A DNA stretch of 64,000 nucleotides, taken from the NCBI RefSeq assembly GCF_905397285.1, contig NZ_CAJPUX010000005.1:124001-188000 (forward strand). Direction: 5' to 3'. The notes under the pieces are model-generated. The model saw only the letters and a program-made list of their open reading frames with translations. It had not been told where the DNA came from and made no database searches. The position numbers and the translations under genes are program-made. Origin of the DNA: Cupriavidus plantarum (lineage in GTDB: Bacteria > Pseudomonadota > Gammaproteobacteria > Burkholderiales > Burkholderiaceae). Shown here piece by piece: positions 17,690-27,522 of the stretch; position 1 is the stretch's first letter; each line of letters opens with the position of its first letter.

Positions 17690-20566
17690 TTACCACATCA
17701 CGCGCACACCGAGCCTGGCGCCGATCGCATTGCTGTCACCGAAATCCTGCACGCTGGTGCGAGCAAGCAGTTCGCCATAGACGGTGTATCGGTCATCGTT
17801 CCAGTTCATCGATGCGCCGATGCCAAGGCCCGCCCACAGCGCCTGCTCCTTGCTTACCACGTTGATGTCGGCAACACGTGCCGACGTGCCGTGCAGGAAG
17901 TCGTAGTACAGGTTCGTGATGCCGTAGACGTGCGAGCGGCTGGTCTTGCCGTTGGCGGCCGTCCACTTGGTCTCGTGATCGAGGGACACTCCCAGGCGCG
18001 AGACCAGGCTGTTGCCGTTGTCACGCGATACGTTGGCGCCGTACTGGTCGGTGAACGCGTCGAAGCGGACCTGCGACCAGGCCAGTTGTGCCTGCGGCGT
18101 GATCGACCAGTTGCCGCCCAGCGGGAGCTGGTGGCCGGCTTCCACGCTGGTGGCCACGCCACTGCCGCGATTGCCGTTGGCCAGCTTGGCAGAGAGCGTC
18201 GTCGATCGGATATCGGTGTCGTACCACGTCAGCGTGGCACGCGCATCGACATACGAACCATTGGTGCCATACCACGTAGCCGTGCCGCCGAAACCATACC
18301 CCGTTGCATCGATCGCGCCGTTGCCGAACATCGACGACACGTTGGAGTTCGCAATGCCGTAGTGGAAGGTCGGGCCGACGACCAGCGTGCCGGCGTCGTT
18401 CTGGATCACAGGGGCGTCCACACCGCCCTCGAACTTCCACATGCGCACGTTGTAGCTGGCGCTGGTGGCGCTGGTGGACGGATCGATATGGCTGTTCGAG
18501 CCTTCCACGCGCGCCCAGGCGCCGCGACCGATGACAGGCTTGCCGGCGTCCTGCTCGGCCGGCACCGAGGCATTCGGCGACCACGAACGGTTGCCCACGC
18601 GTTGCTGCAGCGTGCCCAGTTCGTTGAAGCGCTGCATGACGCTCGAATAGGCCTCGTACAGCGGCACGGTCGGGGCCAGCAGGGGCGCGGCAGCCGTGGC
18701 GGAACCCGAGGGGCCCACCGTGGACGCGTCGACCAGCGACGAGCGCAGATACCAGTCGCCATCGGTCGGCGTCGAGACGCCATTCTTGACCAGACGGTAG
18801 CCGTACGCACCTGCCACCACGGCCTGTTGGCCGTTGAAGGCGTAGTCGCCCGCTAGCGTGAAGTTGCCGTTCGACGCGCCTTGCACATCGATGACCTTGA
18901 TGCCTTCGACGGTCGGAGCACCGGTGCCGCCAACCTTCACGGCCCTGACGATGCTGGTGCCCGAGGTGTCCCCGGTCACGACCAGTCTCCCGGTCGCGGA
19001 ACCATCGCCGCCATACACCGTGTTCACGCGCACAATACCGCTATTGCCGATGTAGTTGCCGGCAATCGTCAACATGCCCGAGCCACCGCCCGGTGTGACC
19101 GTGCCAGCGTTCGTGACGTTGCCGAAGATCGTGCCGGTCCCGGAGAGCGTACCGGCCGCGTTCACGGTCACGGGGCTGGTAATCGAGCCGTCGATGGCCA
19201 GCGTGCCGAGGTTGACAGCGGTCGCACCGGTGTAGGTTTGCGCGGTGTTGAACACCGTCGTGCCCGTGCCGTTCTGCGCCACCCCACCGGCACCCGAGAT
19301 GAGGTTGCCGAAGGTGTAAGTGTCCGAGCGGTTGAACGCCAGCGTGGCGCCGTCGTTGACGACGACGTTGCCGGCCAGGCTGCCGCTGGTGCCGCCATTG
19401 CCGATCTGCAGCGTCCCCTGGTCGACCGTCCATGGCGTGGTCATCGTGCCCGTGCCGATCAGGGACCAGGTGCTTGCGCCCGTCTTCGTGAGGCTATCGA
19501 AGTAGCGGTACTGGGCGGTGTCGCCGATGGTCGAGACATCGAATACCGCGTGGGTGTCGCCACCCAGGCGGAACGCGTCGTTCGCGCCCGTCGCGCTGGC
19601 GATGACATTGCCAACGATGCTCGAACCCGCCTGCAGTTCCAGCGTGGCACGGCTGGTGGCCGTGCTGCCGAACTGTATCGCGGTGTCCGCGCCTTCGCCG
19701 GCCCGGATCGTGCCCGAATTCACGAGGGTGACGGCCGGACTCGCCGACGCAAGCATTGCTGCCGCGCCTCGACCGCCCTCGATGAGTCCGCTGTTCTCGA
19801 CGGAGTACGTGCCGCCTGTGATCCTCACGGCGTACCCGCCGCCGGACCCGCCGCTGAGATCGCTGCCACCGCGAATCGTCCCCTGGTTCAAGAGGCTGGT
19901 TGCGCCAGTGACGGCCGTGAACGAGATACCCGCACCCCCCACGCCTCCAACAGCGTCGCCACCCGCGATCGAGCCCGACGCAGCATTGACGATAGTGCTA
20001 TTGCCAAGGGCGCTCACCCCTACGCCGCCAGTCCCGGTAACAGCCGCTCCACCCTTGATGGAACCGTTGTTGTCGAGCGTCCCGACGTTTATCAGAAAGC
20101 CGATCGTACCGTTTCCGGTGGTACTGGTTTGCGCACCACCCGTGACTGAGCCATTGGTAATGGCGGTCCCACTAGTTTGAGCGAGAGCGCCCGTCGGCGC
20201 GGCGCCGGTCGTACCGACGTACGTCCCCGTGTACGTTCTGATAGACCCACTGCCTGTGAAATTGCCAGCTCCAACACCTTTCGTCAAAACGTAGCCTTGC
20301 GTATCGAAGATGATCGGCTTGCTCGGCCCTGTAAAGGTCGCTGTGCTCGTCAGCGTAACGTTCGTCGTCAATCGAATGGTGGACGTGGGATCGCCATCCG
20401 AAGCAGCGGCTGCGAGTGCGGCGCGCAATTCGGCGTCGCTGCTGACGAGATACTCCGCTGCCGATGCGCCAAGCGGAAACAGCAGCGCAACGGCAACGGT
20501 GATGGACGACACTTTCGGCGCGCGCACATCGGCGCGTCGCATTCCGCGACAAGAAAAGGACTTCAT
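17690..20566 (-). CDS. Autotransporter (type Va) with PATR passenger
   Basis: Surface protein of 958 residues. It has a long signal peptide (about 1-36, ending FPLGASA-AEYL), a Gly/Thr/Ser/Asn-rich beta-helical passenger (about 37-680) and a C-terminal autotransporter barrel (about 690-958) that ends LGVRVMW with the usual terminal aromatic. The passenger contains at least one passenger-associated transport repeat (QGTLQIGNGGTSGSL and GTLAIDGSITSPVTV). No protease triad is obvious, so adhesion is more likely than proteolysis. A perfect inverted repeat lies directly before the start and holds the only GGGG ribosome-binding-like stretch. A second in-frame ATG is at 20542. The upstream gene on the same strand is an Ig-like lipoprotein. 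Confidence 0.9.
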   Translation of the reverse strand: MKSFSCRGMRRADVRAPKVSSITVAVALLFPLGASAAEYLVSSDAELRAALAAAASDGDPTSTIRLTTNVTLTSTATFTGPSKPIIFDTQGYVLTKGVGAGNFTGSGSIRTYTGTYVGTTGAAPTGALAQTSGTAITNGSVTGGAQTSTTGNGTIGFLINVGTLDNNGSIKGGAAVTGTGGVGVSALGNSTIVNAASGSIAGGDAVGGVGGAGISFTAVTGATSLLNQGTIRGGSDLSGGSGGGYAVRITGGTYSVENSGLIEGGRGAAAMLASASPAVTLVNSGTIRAGEGADTAIQFGSTATSRATLELQAGSSIVGNVIASATGANDAFRLGGDTHAVFDVSTIGDTAQYRYFDSLTKTGASTWSLIGTGTMTTPWTVDQGTLQIGNGGTSGSLAGNVVVNDGATLAFNRSDTYTFGNLISGAGGVAQNGTGTTVFNTAQTYTGATAVNLGTLAIDGSITSPVTVNAAGTLSGTGTIFGNVTNAGTVTPGGGSGMLTIAGNYIGNSGIVRVNTVYGGDGSATGRLVVTGDTSGTSIVRAVKVGGTGAPTVEGIKVIDVQGASNGNFTLAGDYAFNGQQAVVAGAYGYRLVKNGVSTPTDGDWYLRSSLVDASTVGPSGSATAAAPLLAPTVPLYEAYSSVMQRFNELGTLQQRVGNRSWSPNASVPAEQDAGKPVIGRGAWARVEGSNSHIDPSTSATSASYNVRMWKFEGGVDAPVIQNDAGTLVVGPTFHYGIANSNVSSMFGNGAIDATGYGFGGTATWYGTNGSYVDARATLTWYDTDIRSTTLSAKLANGNRGSGVATSVEAGHQLPLGGNWSITPQAQLAWSQVRFDAFTDQYGANVSRDNGNSLVSRLGVSLDHETKWTAANGKTSRSHVYGITNLYYDFLHGTSARVADINVVSKEQALWAGLGIGASMNWNDDRYTVYGELLARTSVQDFGDSNAIGARLGVRVMW

Positions 20567-20567
20567 G

Positions 20568-20584
20568 CAAACACCCCGTGTTTG
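20568..20584 (-). promoter_or_regulatory. Hairpin over the autotransporter ribosome binding site
   Basis: On the transcribed strand CAAACAC and GTGTTTG form a 7-bp perfect stem that ends one base before the start codon. The GGGG run, the only candidate Shine-Dalgarno sequence for the 20566 start, lies at the loop. Folding would hide it. If the 20542 start is used instead, the hairpin would be in the 5' leader. Confidence 0.45.
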
Positions 20585-20690
20585 TGGTTTGTATTGTTTT
20601 ACTTACATGTACGACGGGGCGAATGATAGATCACGTGGCGGTGTTATGTAAGCCGGGGTCGCGTTGGAGCGCTGTGCACCGCAGTACTGG

Positions 20691-22679
20691 TCAGGGCTGT
20701 TGGTACAGCCATACCGAGCCGTCGGCGAATGTAGCGGCGATGCGGACCTTTCCATCCGCGTCAACGGCGCTCACGAAATCCGTGGGCGTCGAGCCCATGG
20801 GCAACCCGACCGTCACCGTAGCGTTGGTGTCCAGCTTGCGCAGACTGAAGGACGACGCGGACAGCCCTACGATGACATTCGGAACGGCGCGCAATTGCAC
20901 AAACGCCGGGGGCAAGTTCCACAGGCTCGCGTAGGACGCGCCGGGAAATGGTCGGCTGACGATGCCCAGACTGGCCGCGTAGCCATAAACCCGACCCGAT
21001 TCATCCGCGACATCCGCGGCGACCTCGCCCAGGCTAAGCGTCGCAGGCGACGTGTACGTGTAGGCGAGCATACCGCCATCGTCACGAAGTACCTCGTTCA
21101 CGCCGTCATTGTGGAGGGCCATGCCGCGGTCCCCGCTCGCAAATGGACGGGCATCGAGAATGGGAGCCACCGTCGCGACAGGAAACGAAGGGGTCGCCGC
21201 GCTGCCCACTCGTTGCAGCCAGTACTGCCACGAATTGGCGCACCACCCCATGGACGCGATGCCGATGCCATCGGTGGTCTTTACAAACGAACGTCCGCCC
21301 GAGGGCGCACAGCCGCGCAACGCGACGTCCGTCCTCAGACCCGCCAGATCCGCATCCATGTATCCGAAGGGCGTGCTGACGTCATCCTGACCCAGCTGCA
21401 CCATGAGCGACGAATTCGCCGGATTCGTCGCCGCCGCGAGCCAGATGCCATTTGCGGTGGCCGGCAACGAGGCGGTCGGCTCGGTCGGGGTGCTACCGTT
21501 AGCTCCAAAGCGCTCCAGCCGCGCGGGATGCGTACCGTCCGCGGTCAGGCGCCACACACGCGTGCCATCGATCGCCACCCTGACGATGGAGGGGTTCGCG
21601 ATGGGCGCGTCCGGCAAACGCGTCCACAGCCCAGGCGATGACAATGGCAGCGAGCTGCTGTTGAAGCGGCCATCCGGGTAAGTTGCCGTCACCGTGAGCG
21701 TTGCGGTGTAGGCGGCCGCCTGTGCGGCATCCATGCCGATGGTCACGCTGCCACCGCTGCCGATACTGACGATCGAAGCCGCCGAGCCGCTTTGCTGGAT
21801 CGACCATGCCAGCGTTGCCTGGCCAGCCAGGTTGGCGCCTTGTGCATCGGTGAACGTTGCCGTCACGGTGCCAGTGTGGCCAGGATTGATACTCAGCGAG
21901 GACACCGAGAATCCGATCGCCGGAAGCGGCACCGCCGGGCGCGTGAGCGCCGTGTTGGCGCAGAGCCGGTCACCGGCTGGCGTGCTCGAGCACGCGGTGA
22001 GCTGGCCCGCTGCCGCGAGCGTCCCGGTGGTCGAGACCTTTGCCGACCGGCTATCCGAAGCAGGCGTCACCGCGAAAGCGCTGTTGTCGGTGGACCAGGA
22101 CCAATCCTTCAGGTCCGCGACGCCATCGACACCGTCCGAACGCCGCACGACCGCCGTGACGGCTTGTGCCGCTGCGCCGGTATTCAACGTCAGCGTGGAG
22201 GGCGATAACGTCAATGCATACGTCTTTGCCGCTGCCGGCTGCACGGACAGATGGGTGGTGCTGCTCGCCTGCGTGCCATCGGACAGGGTTGCCGTGGCGA
22301 CGATATCCGCCTCCCCCGCAGCGAGCAGCCGGACCGTGGCATAGATACCCACCGGCCGCGTCACGCTCGCGGCCGCGGGAGAGATGTCCGCGGCCGACAC
22401 CACCGTCGCAACGGCATCGTTCGACGATGCCCATGCGAACTTTGCGCCCTGGACTTCCTGCCCGTTCTTGTCCAGCAGCGTAGCTTTGAGTGTCAGCGTG
22501 CCGCCCTGCGCCGGTGCCGCTGTTCCCGTGTCCACCACGAGGCGGCTTGTGGGCGCCTGCGTGGCGGCGGGCGCTTGCGCGTCGTCTCCGCCGCAGGCGG
22601 AGAGCAGGCTCGTTGCAACGACGAGCGACAAAAACCAGGACGCGCGCCCGCGCACGCCAGCGTGAAGACCGTGGGACAT
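20691..22679 (-). CDS. Ig-like (Big_2-type) repeat lipoprotein
   Basis: Predicted lipoprotein of 662 residues with signal peptide and lipobox LLSACGGD (lipid Cys near residue 29). Residues about 45-330 contain three bacterial Ig-like modules (ASSNDAVATVVSAADIS, then STDNSAFAVTPASDSRSAKV, then WSIQQSGSAASIVSIGSGG). The C-terminal half is rich in W-x-x-DG motifs and may form a beta-propeller (RVWRLTADGTHPARLERFG, VRIAATFADGSVWLYQQ). It would be anchored in the outer membrane. The ATG at 22679 follows a leader with the open frame continuing upstream without signal-peptide character. It lies 124 bp upstream of the autotransporter on the same strand. No enzymatic motif is seen. Confidence 0.75.
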   Translation of the reverse strand: MSHGLHAGVRGRASWFLSLVVATSLLSACGGDDAQAPAATQAPTSRLVVDTGTAAPAQGGTLTLKATLLDKNGQEVQGAKFAWASSNDAVATVVSAADISPAAASVTRPVGIYATVRLLAAGEADIVATATLSDGTQASSTTHLSVQPAAAKTYALTLSPSTLTLNTGAAAQAVTAVVRRSDGVDGVADLKDWSWSTDNSAFAVTPASDSRSAKVSTTGTLAAAGQLTACSSTPAGDRLCANTALTRPAVPLPAIGFSVSSLSINPGHTGTVTATFTDAQGANLAGQATLAWSIQQSGSAASIVSIGSGGSVTIGMDAAQAAAYTATLTVTATYPDGRFNSSSLPLSSPGLWTRLPDAPIANPSIVRVAIDGTRVWRLTADGTHPARLERFGANGSTPTEPTASLPATANGIWLAAATNPANSSLMVQLGQDDVSTPFGYMDADLAGLRTDVALRGCAPSGGRSFVKTTDGIGIASMGWCANSWQYWLQRVGSAATPSFPVATVAPILDARPFASGDRGMALHNDGVNEVLRDDGGMLAYTYTSPATLSLGEVAADVADESGRVYGYAASLGIVSRPFPGASYASLWNLPPAFVQLRAVPNVIVGLSASSFSLRKLDTNATVTVGLPMGSTPTDFVSAVDADGKVRIAATFADGSVWLYQQP

Positions 22680-22924
22680 GTTGACCTTACCCGTTTGATA
22701 TTTGTGAGCGCATATCGCCCGCCGCTGCAGGCTGCATGGGCGTCCGGTGTACCGGGTAAAGGCAATACATTCGGGCGAATCTAGCAATGGGGGCTTGCGC
22801 CTTCAACCCCCACTGCCGGACTATCAAGTTATGCGCGGCGATGCCGTTAATTCAGGCCGACCATGCCGCTATGGTCCTGCCTCGATGGTCTGGATCGCGC
22901 GACCCCCAATCGTCATACGCCGCG

Positions 22925-23707
22925 CTACACGGTAGGAACTGTGCCGCCGTCAATCCGATACTCGGTCCCCGCGATCGAAGCGGAGCGCGGCGATGCCAGG
23001 AAGGCGATCAAATCGGCAACCTCTTGTGGTTTGGCCGGTCTGCCCACTGGAATCCCTCCCAGCCAGTCCATGACGAGCTTCTTGCCACCTTCGTAGTCCG
23101 TTCCTGCCTCCGCACCCATCCGCTCGGCGAACGCTACGGAAGCCTCCGTCTCGATCCAGCCCGGGGCAACACTCAGCACGCGGACGCCCTTTGGCGTTAC
23201 CTCTCTCGCCAGCGCCTTGCTATACGTGGTCAGGGCCCCTTTCGCTGCGGCGTAGGCGGTTGTAGATGTGTGCAGAGGCAGCACGCGCTGGATAGAACTG
23301 ACATGGATGATGACACCGGAACCCTGAGCCAGCATGCTCGGCAGCAATGCACGATCCAGACGCACGGCAGGCATCAGGTTGAGATCCAGCTCGGCGAACC
23401 AGTGATCGTCGCTGATTGCAGCGAAACCGCCAGCGGGAGTCTTTGAGCCGCCAAGCACGTTGATCAGGATGTCGATTCCGCCCCAATCCCGCAGAACGGT
23501 CTGGGCAAGGCGACTGGTGCCTTCCGCCGTGGACAGGTCGGCAGCGACGTAGTTGACCCCGTCAATTTTTTGCTCGGGGATGGTGCGCGCGGATGTCGCT
23601 ACCCGGGCGCCCGCCTCGGCGAGGGCTTTCACGACTGCGGCGCCAAGGCCGAGTGTGCCGCCGGTCACGAGTGCCCGCAGGCCATTCAGATGCAGGTCGA
23701 AGCTCAT
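22925..23707 (-). CDS. SDR family oxidoreductase
   Basis: Short-chain dehydrogenase/reductase of 260 residues. The cofactor loop is TGGTLGLG (about residues 16-23), the NNAG position reads NVLGG, and the active site is YAAAK with both catalytic residues. The C-terminus IAGTEYRIDGGTVPTV is typical. The domain after the active site (VAPGWIETEASVAFAERMG) suggests a substrate lid. It is divergent from the LysR gene at 23877, the likely regulator. Substrate unknown. Confidence 0.87.
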   Translation of the reverse strand: MSFDLHLNGLRALVTGGTLGLGAAVVKALAEAGARVATSARTIPEQKIDGVNYVAADLSTAEGTSRLAQTVLRDWGGIDILINVLGGSKTPAGGFAAISDDHWFAELDLNLMPAVRLDRALLPSMLAQGSGVIIHVSSIQRVLPLHTSTTAYAAAKGALTTYSKALAREVTPKGVRVLSVAPGWIETEASVAFAERMGAEAGTDYEGGKKLVMDWLGGIPVGRPAKPQEVADLIAFLASPRSASIAGTEYRIDGGTVPTV

Positions 23708-23876
23708 ACTGTTTTCTCCATAGAGGGGATATGAATTCAGTCAGGATGCCCACTACGTGCTCATTAGAGAATCGTCTAGAATCCGAATAACCTGTTCATT
23801 TATCAGTGCATAATCCTCCGCGGTGATTCGGATACCGCCACAGAGTGAGACCTATCAATGAAAACAATTTCGCATC

Positions 23877-24788
23877 ATGCGCGGGTCCGACTTTGCTGAG
23901 TTGAAGGCCTTCGTCGCAGTCGTTGAGCGTCAGAGCTTCGCCCGTGCGGCAGAGCATCTGGGCCTATCCCCTTCGGCACTCAGCCAGACCATCCGACAGC
24001 TCGAAACCCGCATCGGCGCACGTCTTCTCCATCGCACGACGCGAAGCGTTGCGCCGTCGGCAAGCGGTGAGCAGTTGTACCGGCGTATCGCTCCTTTGTT
24101 TGCGGAGATGGCGGCTGCAGTCGCTGAAGCGAGTGAGGCGACAGGACAGATGAGCGGCACGCTTCGCATCAACACGCTGGGGATCGCGGCAAGAACCATC
24201 ATTGCCCCGCGGCTTTCACGCTTTTATCGCGCACACCCTGAAGTGGTTCTCGACATCGTGGTCGATGACTCGCTGGCGGATATCGTGGCGGGTCGCTTCG
24301 ACGCGGGCATCCGCGTGGGTAATCGCCTTGAGAAGGACATGGTGGCCGTCCGCCTCACGCCTGACCTGAATATGGTTGCCGTGGCATCCCCTGACTATCT
24401 GGCGCGTCGAGGCACACCTAAGTCCCCTGCCGATCTGCATCACCATACATGCATCAATTGGCGCCTCCAGATGGACGGCAAGCACTATCGCTGGGAGTTC
24501 AAGAAGCGAGGGAAACAACTTGAAGTTGCCGTGAACGGCCCTGTCATCACCAATCATGCTGACGTTGGAATCGCTGCTGCCCTGAACGGGCTCGGCATTG
24601 CCTATCACCTCGAACGAGACGGCGTGGGCGAGCATCTGGCCCAGGGACGACTAGTGCAGGTCCTTGCGGACTGGTCGATTTCGCGCCCGGGGCTGTACCT
24701 TTACTATCCGAGCAGGCAACATCGCCCCGCCCTCCTCGGCGCGTTCATCGACTGCCTCCTGGATCGCAAGCCGTTCGATCAGCCCTAG
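23877..24788 (+). CDS. LysR family transcriptional regulator
   Basis: Regulator of 303 residues with the HTH at residues about 6-64 (LKAFVAVVERQSFARAAEHLG, then RLLHRTTRSVAPSASG) and a CrgA-like effector domain (LRINTLGIAARTIIAPRLSRF). It closely resembles the LysR proteins at 2205 and 46633 in the block IVAGRFDAGIRVGNRLEKDM, suggesting paralogy. It is divergent from an SDR gene across 169 bp. The SDR is the probable target. Confidence 0.88.
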   Translation: MRGSDFAELKAFVAVVERQSFARAAEHLGLSPSALSQTIRQLETRIGARLLHRTTRSVAPSASGEQLYRRIAPLFAEMAAAVAEASEATGQMSGTLRINTLGIAARTIIAPRLSRFYRAHPEVVLDIVVDDSLADIVAGRFDAGIRVGNRLEKDMVAVRLTPDLNMVAVASPDYLARRGTPKSPADLHHHTCINWRLQMDGKHYRWEFKKRGKQLEVAVNGPVITNHADVGIAAALNGLGIAYHLERDGVGEHLAQGRLVQVLADWSISRPGLYLYYPSRQHRPALLGAFIDCLLDRKPFDQP

Positions 24789-24951
24789 GCGTTATCTAGC
24801 GATTGCAGACATCCGGCCCCATTGAAAAGTCCTGGTTGATTGTCTTTCAACCCTGCGCGCATTGATCTCGGGTGCAGTCGGGTCAGAATTTCGGGAAACC
24901 CCATGCAAGTCCCATGCAAGTCATATCGCAGCCGATAGGAGATACCCGCAT

Positions 24952-25485
24952 ATGGCATTTCCCAGTTTGCAGCCTTTTCGCGCCGGCCTTGTCGCCGTGG
25001 CCATTTTCGCCAGCTTCGCTCTAACGTCGCGCCCGGCCAGCGCCACCGAATTCGCAAGCGCCGGAGATCGCAACAAACACATCGTCAGTGAAGCGTTTGA
25101 CCGTTGGGCAAATGGCGGCGGCGGATTCTTCGATGAACTCCTGGCAGAGGATGTCATCTGGACGATCAAAGGTTCGAGTCCCAGCGCGGGGACGTTCCGG
25201 GGGCGCGCCGTCTTTATCGACAAGGCCGTGCGTCCATTCCAGTCTCGCCTGTCGACCCCGGTACGTCCCGTGCGCAAGCAGGTGTGGGCGGAGGGCGAAC
25301 ATGTGGTCGTCCAATGGGACGGAGAAGGCATGGCGCGTGACGGTGTTCCCTATCGCAACAGCTATGCCTGGATCCTGCGCATGCAAAGCGGTAAAGCCGC
25401 GGAGGTCACGGCGTTCCTCGACCTCGCCCCCTACGACGAGGTGCTACGCCGCGTTCCGGAACCCGTGAGCGGTGCGCCACGGTGA
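24952..25485 (+). CDS. Secreted NTF2-like/SnoaL-like protein
   Basis: A 177-residue protein with a signal peptide (1-30, AVAIFASFALTSRPASA) and one SnoaL/NTF2-like cone fold domain, recognised by IVSEAFDRWANGGGGFFDEL near the start and VWAEGEHVVVQWDGEG in the second half. This fold appears in ketosteroid isomerases, polyketide cyclases and many non-catalytic proteins; the periplasmic location argues against classical polyketide tailoring. The ATG at 24952 follows a GATAGGAGATA ribosome binding site. It is a single gene downstream of the LysR at 23877, with a separate promoter region likely in the 163-bp gap. Confidence 0.75.
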   Translation: MAFPSLQPFRAGLVAVAIFASFALTSRPASATEFASAGDRNKHIVSEAFDRWANGGGGFFDELLAEDVIWTIKGSSPSAGTFRGRAVFIDKAVRPFQSRLSTPVRPVRKQVWAEGEHVVVQWDGEGMARDGVPYRNSYAWILRMQSGKAAEVTAFLDLAPYDEVLRRVPEPVSGAPR

Positions 25486-25497
25486 CATCCGACATGG

Positions 25498-25743
25498 CTA
25501 TGGAGATGCGTCCTGGCCGCTAGTGACGACGGCCTTCGTCACCGAGTACGTCGTCTCAACGGCCGTCGATGCCACGCTTACGGCTGCGGAACCCGCAGTG
25601 CTCGCGACCGACACGGCGGCACTTCCCACAGCGGCAGTCGCGCTGATGACAGTGCATCCGGTCATCGTCCATGTAGCAATGCATAGGACCCAGCCGGTAC
25701 ACAACCGACTGAGACGCGAACATCCGCCACTCGATGCACCCAT
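25498..25743 (-). CDS. Small putative lipoprotein with an internal duplication
   Basis: About 81 residues from the ATG at 25743, or up to 102 if the ATG at 25806 is used. A hydrophobic segment WVLCIATWTMTGC looks like a lipoprotein signal with the lipid Cys in TGC. The mature part contains the 11-residue block GSAAVSVASTA twice in direct succession, then STAVETTYSVTKAVVTSG. This Ala/Val/Ser/Thr-rich build occurs in short outer-membrane lipoproteins of Burkholderiales of unknown role. It is convergent with the NTF2-like gene. Confidence 0.55.
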   Translation of the reverse strand: MGASSGGCSRLSRLCTGWVLCIATWTMTGCTVISATAAVGSAAVSVASTAGSAAVSVASTAVETTYSVTKAVVTSGQDASP

Positions 25744-25926
25744 GAATCTTCCTGTGCGAGGCGATGCGCTGATTGCAGGGAGGCCTCGCGCCTCGAGAAC
25801 CGGCACTCCCCGATGAACCGTCCCCGATCAACACAGCGCATGCATGCCCGGTACGGTCCGCGACCGGCAGGCGCCGGAAATGGCGAAGATTACACCAGTC
25901 GGCGCGCCGGAGCTCCCATGAGGCCG

Positions 25927-27381
25927 TCACCTGGCCCCCGCGTACACCTTGGGTCGGCGTCGTGCCCAAGGCCTGGCCTGTTCCAGCTGCGACGCGAGCC
26001 GTAATAGTAGCGCTTCGCGCCCAAACCCGGCCGCGAACTGCATGCCGATCGGCAAGCCGGTCGTTGGATGCGTTTCAAGCGGAACGGACGCGGCGGGGAC
26101 GCCGGCGACGTTGAACGGCGGTGTGAACGGCGAATGTTGAAACACGCGCTGCGTCCACGCCAGACCGGTCATCGCCTCGGCGCCCGCATCATACGTCCCG
26201 ATTGCGGGTGGCATCTGCGGCAAGGTAGGTGTGAGCAACACATCGACCTCCTCGAACCACGCGCCGACCGAGCGCGAGACCGTGTTGCGCATGGCGAGTG
26301 CCGCGGCAAAGTCCGAAGCCTTTCCCTCCTTGCCATAGCGGAAACAGGCGAGCGTCGCCGGCTCTAGCGTCGTCTCGTCGACCGGACGACCGGTCGTGGA
26401 TGCCAGGCCTTCGATCCAGCCGACGAGCGTTGCCGTCCATATGGTCGCGTTCATCTGCACGAATGCGTCCCAGGAAATGCCAAGGCCAGGCGTCGGCTGG
26501 ACTTCGAACACGGTGTGGCCAAGATCCTCAAGAAGACGCGCGGTCGATAGCGTCGCCGCCGCAATGACCGGGTCGGTGCGTTCACCGTTCCACGGGTCGA
26601 GCAGCATGCCGATCTTCAGCTTGCCCGGGTCACGGCCGACTGCCGACAGGAAGCTCCGCGCCGGCGCCGCGGTGACATACGGGTCGCCGATCGCATGGCC
26701 GTGGATCGCGTCGAGCAGCGCGGCGCTGTCGCGCACGCTGCGGCTGACGCCCAATTGCACACCGAACCCAGCGAAGACCTCGTCCAGCGCTGGTCCGTTG
26801 GAGCTCCGGCCACGGGTCGGTTTGAGGCCGAACAATCCGTTGTAGGCAGCCGGTACCCGAATAGACCCTGCGGCATCGGTCGCATGAGCGAGCGGGACCA
26901 CCCCGGCAGCGACCGCAGCGGCCGCACCACCGCTCGAGCCCCCCGCGCTCAGCGCCGGTTGCCACGGGTTACCGGTCGCTCCCTGCAGCACCGATTCCGT
27001 CGTGGTGCTAAATGCCATCTCCGGTGTCGCGGTGCGGCCGATCGTGACGAGCCCCGCGGCGCGGAAACGCGACATCAGCCACGAATCCTCGGCGGCAACG
27101 ATGCCCTGTGCGAGCCGGCTACCCAGCTCGAGCTTCTTGCCTCGCATGCTCACCGCCAGGTCCTTGATCAGGAACGGCACCCCGGCCAGCGGCCCACCCT
27201 TTACGTCTCCGCTGCCGCCTTCGTTAGCGGGCCAGCTCTCGACGACGGCGTTGATGTCGCCGTTGACGCTGTCGATAGCCTCACGCGCAAGGTCTACGAG
27301 CTCCGCGGACGTGACATCGCCCTTCGCGACGAGCGCGGCCAGTCCAATGGCATCGTGTGCCGTGTATTCACTCAGATTCAT
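25927..27381 (-). CDS. Amidase (amidase-signature family)
   Basis: Cytoplasmic amidohydrolase of 484 residues of the GatA/AS family. The Ser-cisSer-Lys triad is visible: Lys73 in FLIKDLAV, Ser149 or Ser150 in SAGGSSGGAAAA and nucleophile Ser173 in DAAGSIRVP. The C-terminal third (FNVAGVPAASVPLETHPTTGLPIG) is the usual AS tail. It lacks the residues typical of GatA in a GatCAB operon, and no gatB or gatC is near, so a catabolic amidase is likely. The start at 27381 is well supported by homology-like length. It is divergent from the LysR gene at 27523, its presumed regulator. Confidence 0.88.
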   Translation of the reverse strand: MNLSEYTAHDAIGLAALVAKGDVTSAELVDLAREAIDSVNGDINAVVESWPANEGGSGDVKGGPLAGVPFLIKDLAVSMRGKKLELGSRLAQGIVAAEDSWLMSRFRAAGLVTIGRTATPEMAFSTTTESVLQGATGNPWQPALSAGGSSGGAAAAVAAGVVPLAHATDAAGSIRVPAAYNGLFGLKPTRGRSSNGPALDEVFAGFGVQLGVSRSVRDSAALLDAIHGHAIGDPYVTAAPARSFLSAVGRDPGKLKIGMLLDPWNGERTDPVIAAATLSTARLLEDLGHTVFEVQPTPGLGISWDAFVQMNATIWTATLVGWIEGLASTTGRPVDETTLEPATLACFRYGKEGKASDFAAALAMRNTVSRSVGAWFEEVDVLLTPTLPQMPPAIGTYDAGAEAMTGLAWTQRVFQHSPFTPPFNVAGVPAASVPLETHPTTGLPIGMQFAAGFGREALLLRLASQLEQARPWARRRPKVYAGAR

Positions 27382-27522
27382 GTTTTCCTCCCGTTCAGAT
27401 GGAGGAAACGATAGGTCAGATCGAGCCGATCGATTAGGCCGTCAAACTGATAAGGATCGGTCCATCAATGAGACAATCGCAAACGATCACCTTTCATGAC
27501 ATTCATCGCGCACGGATTCCCG

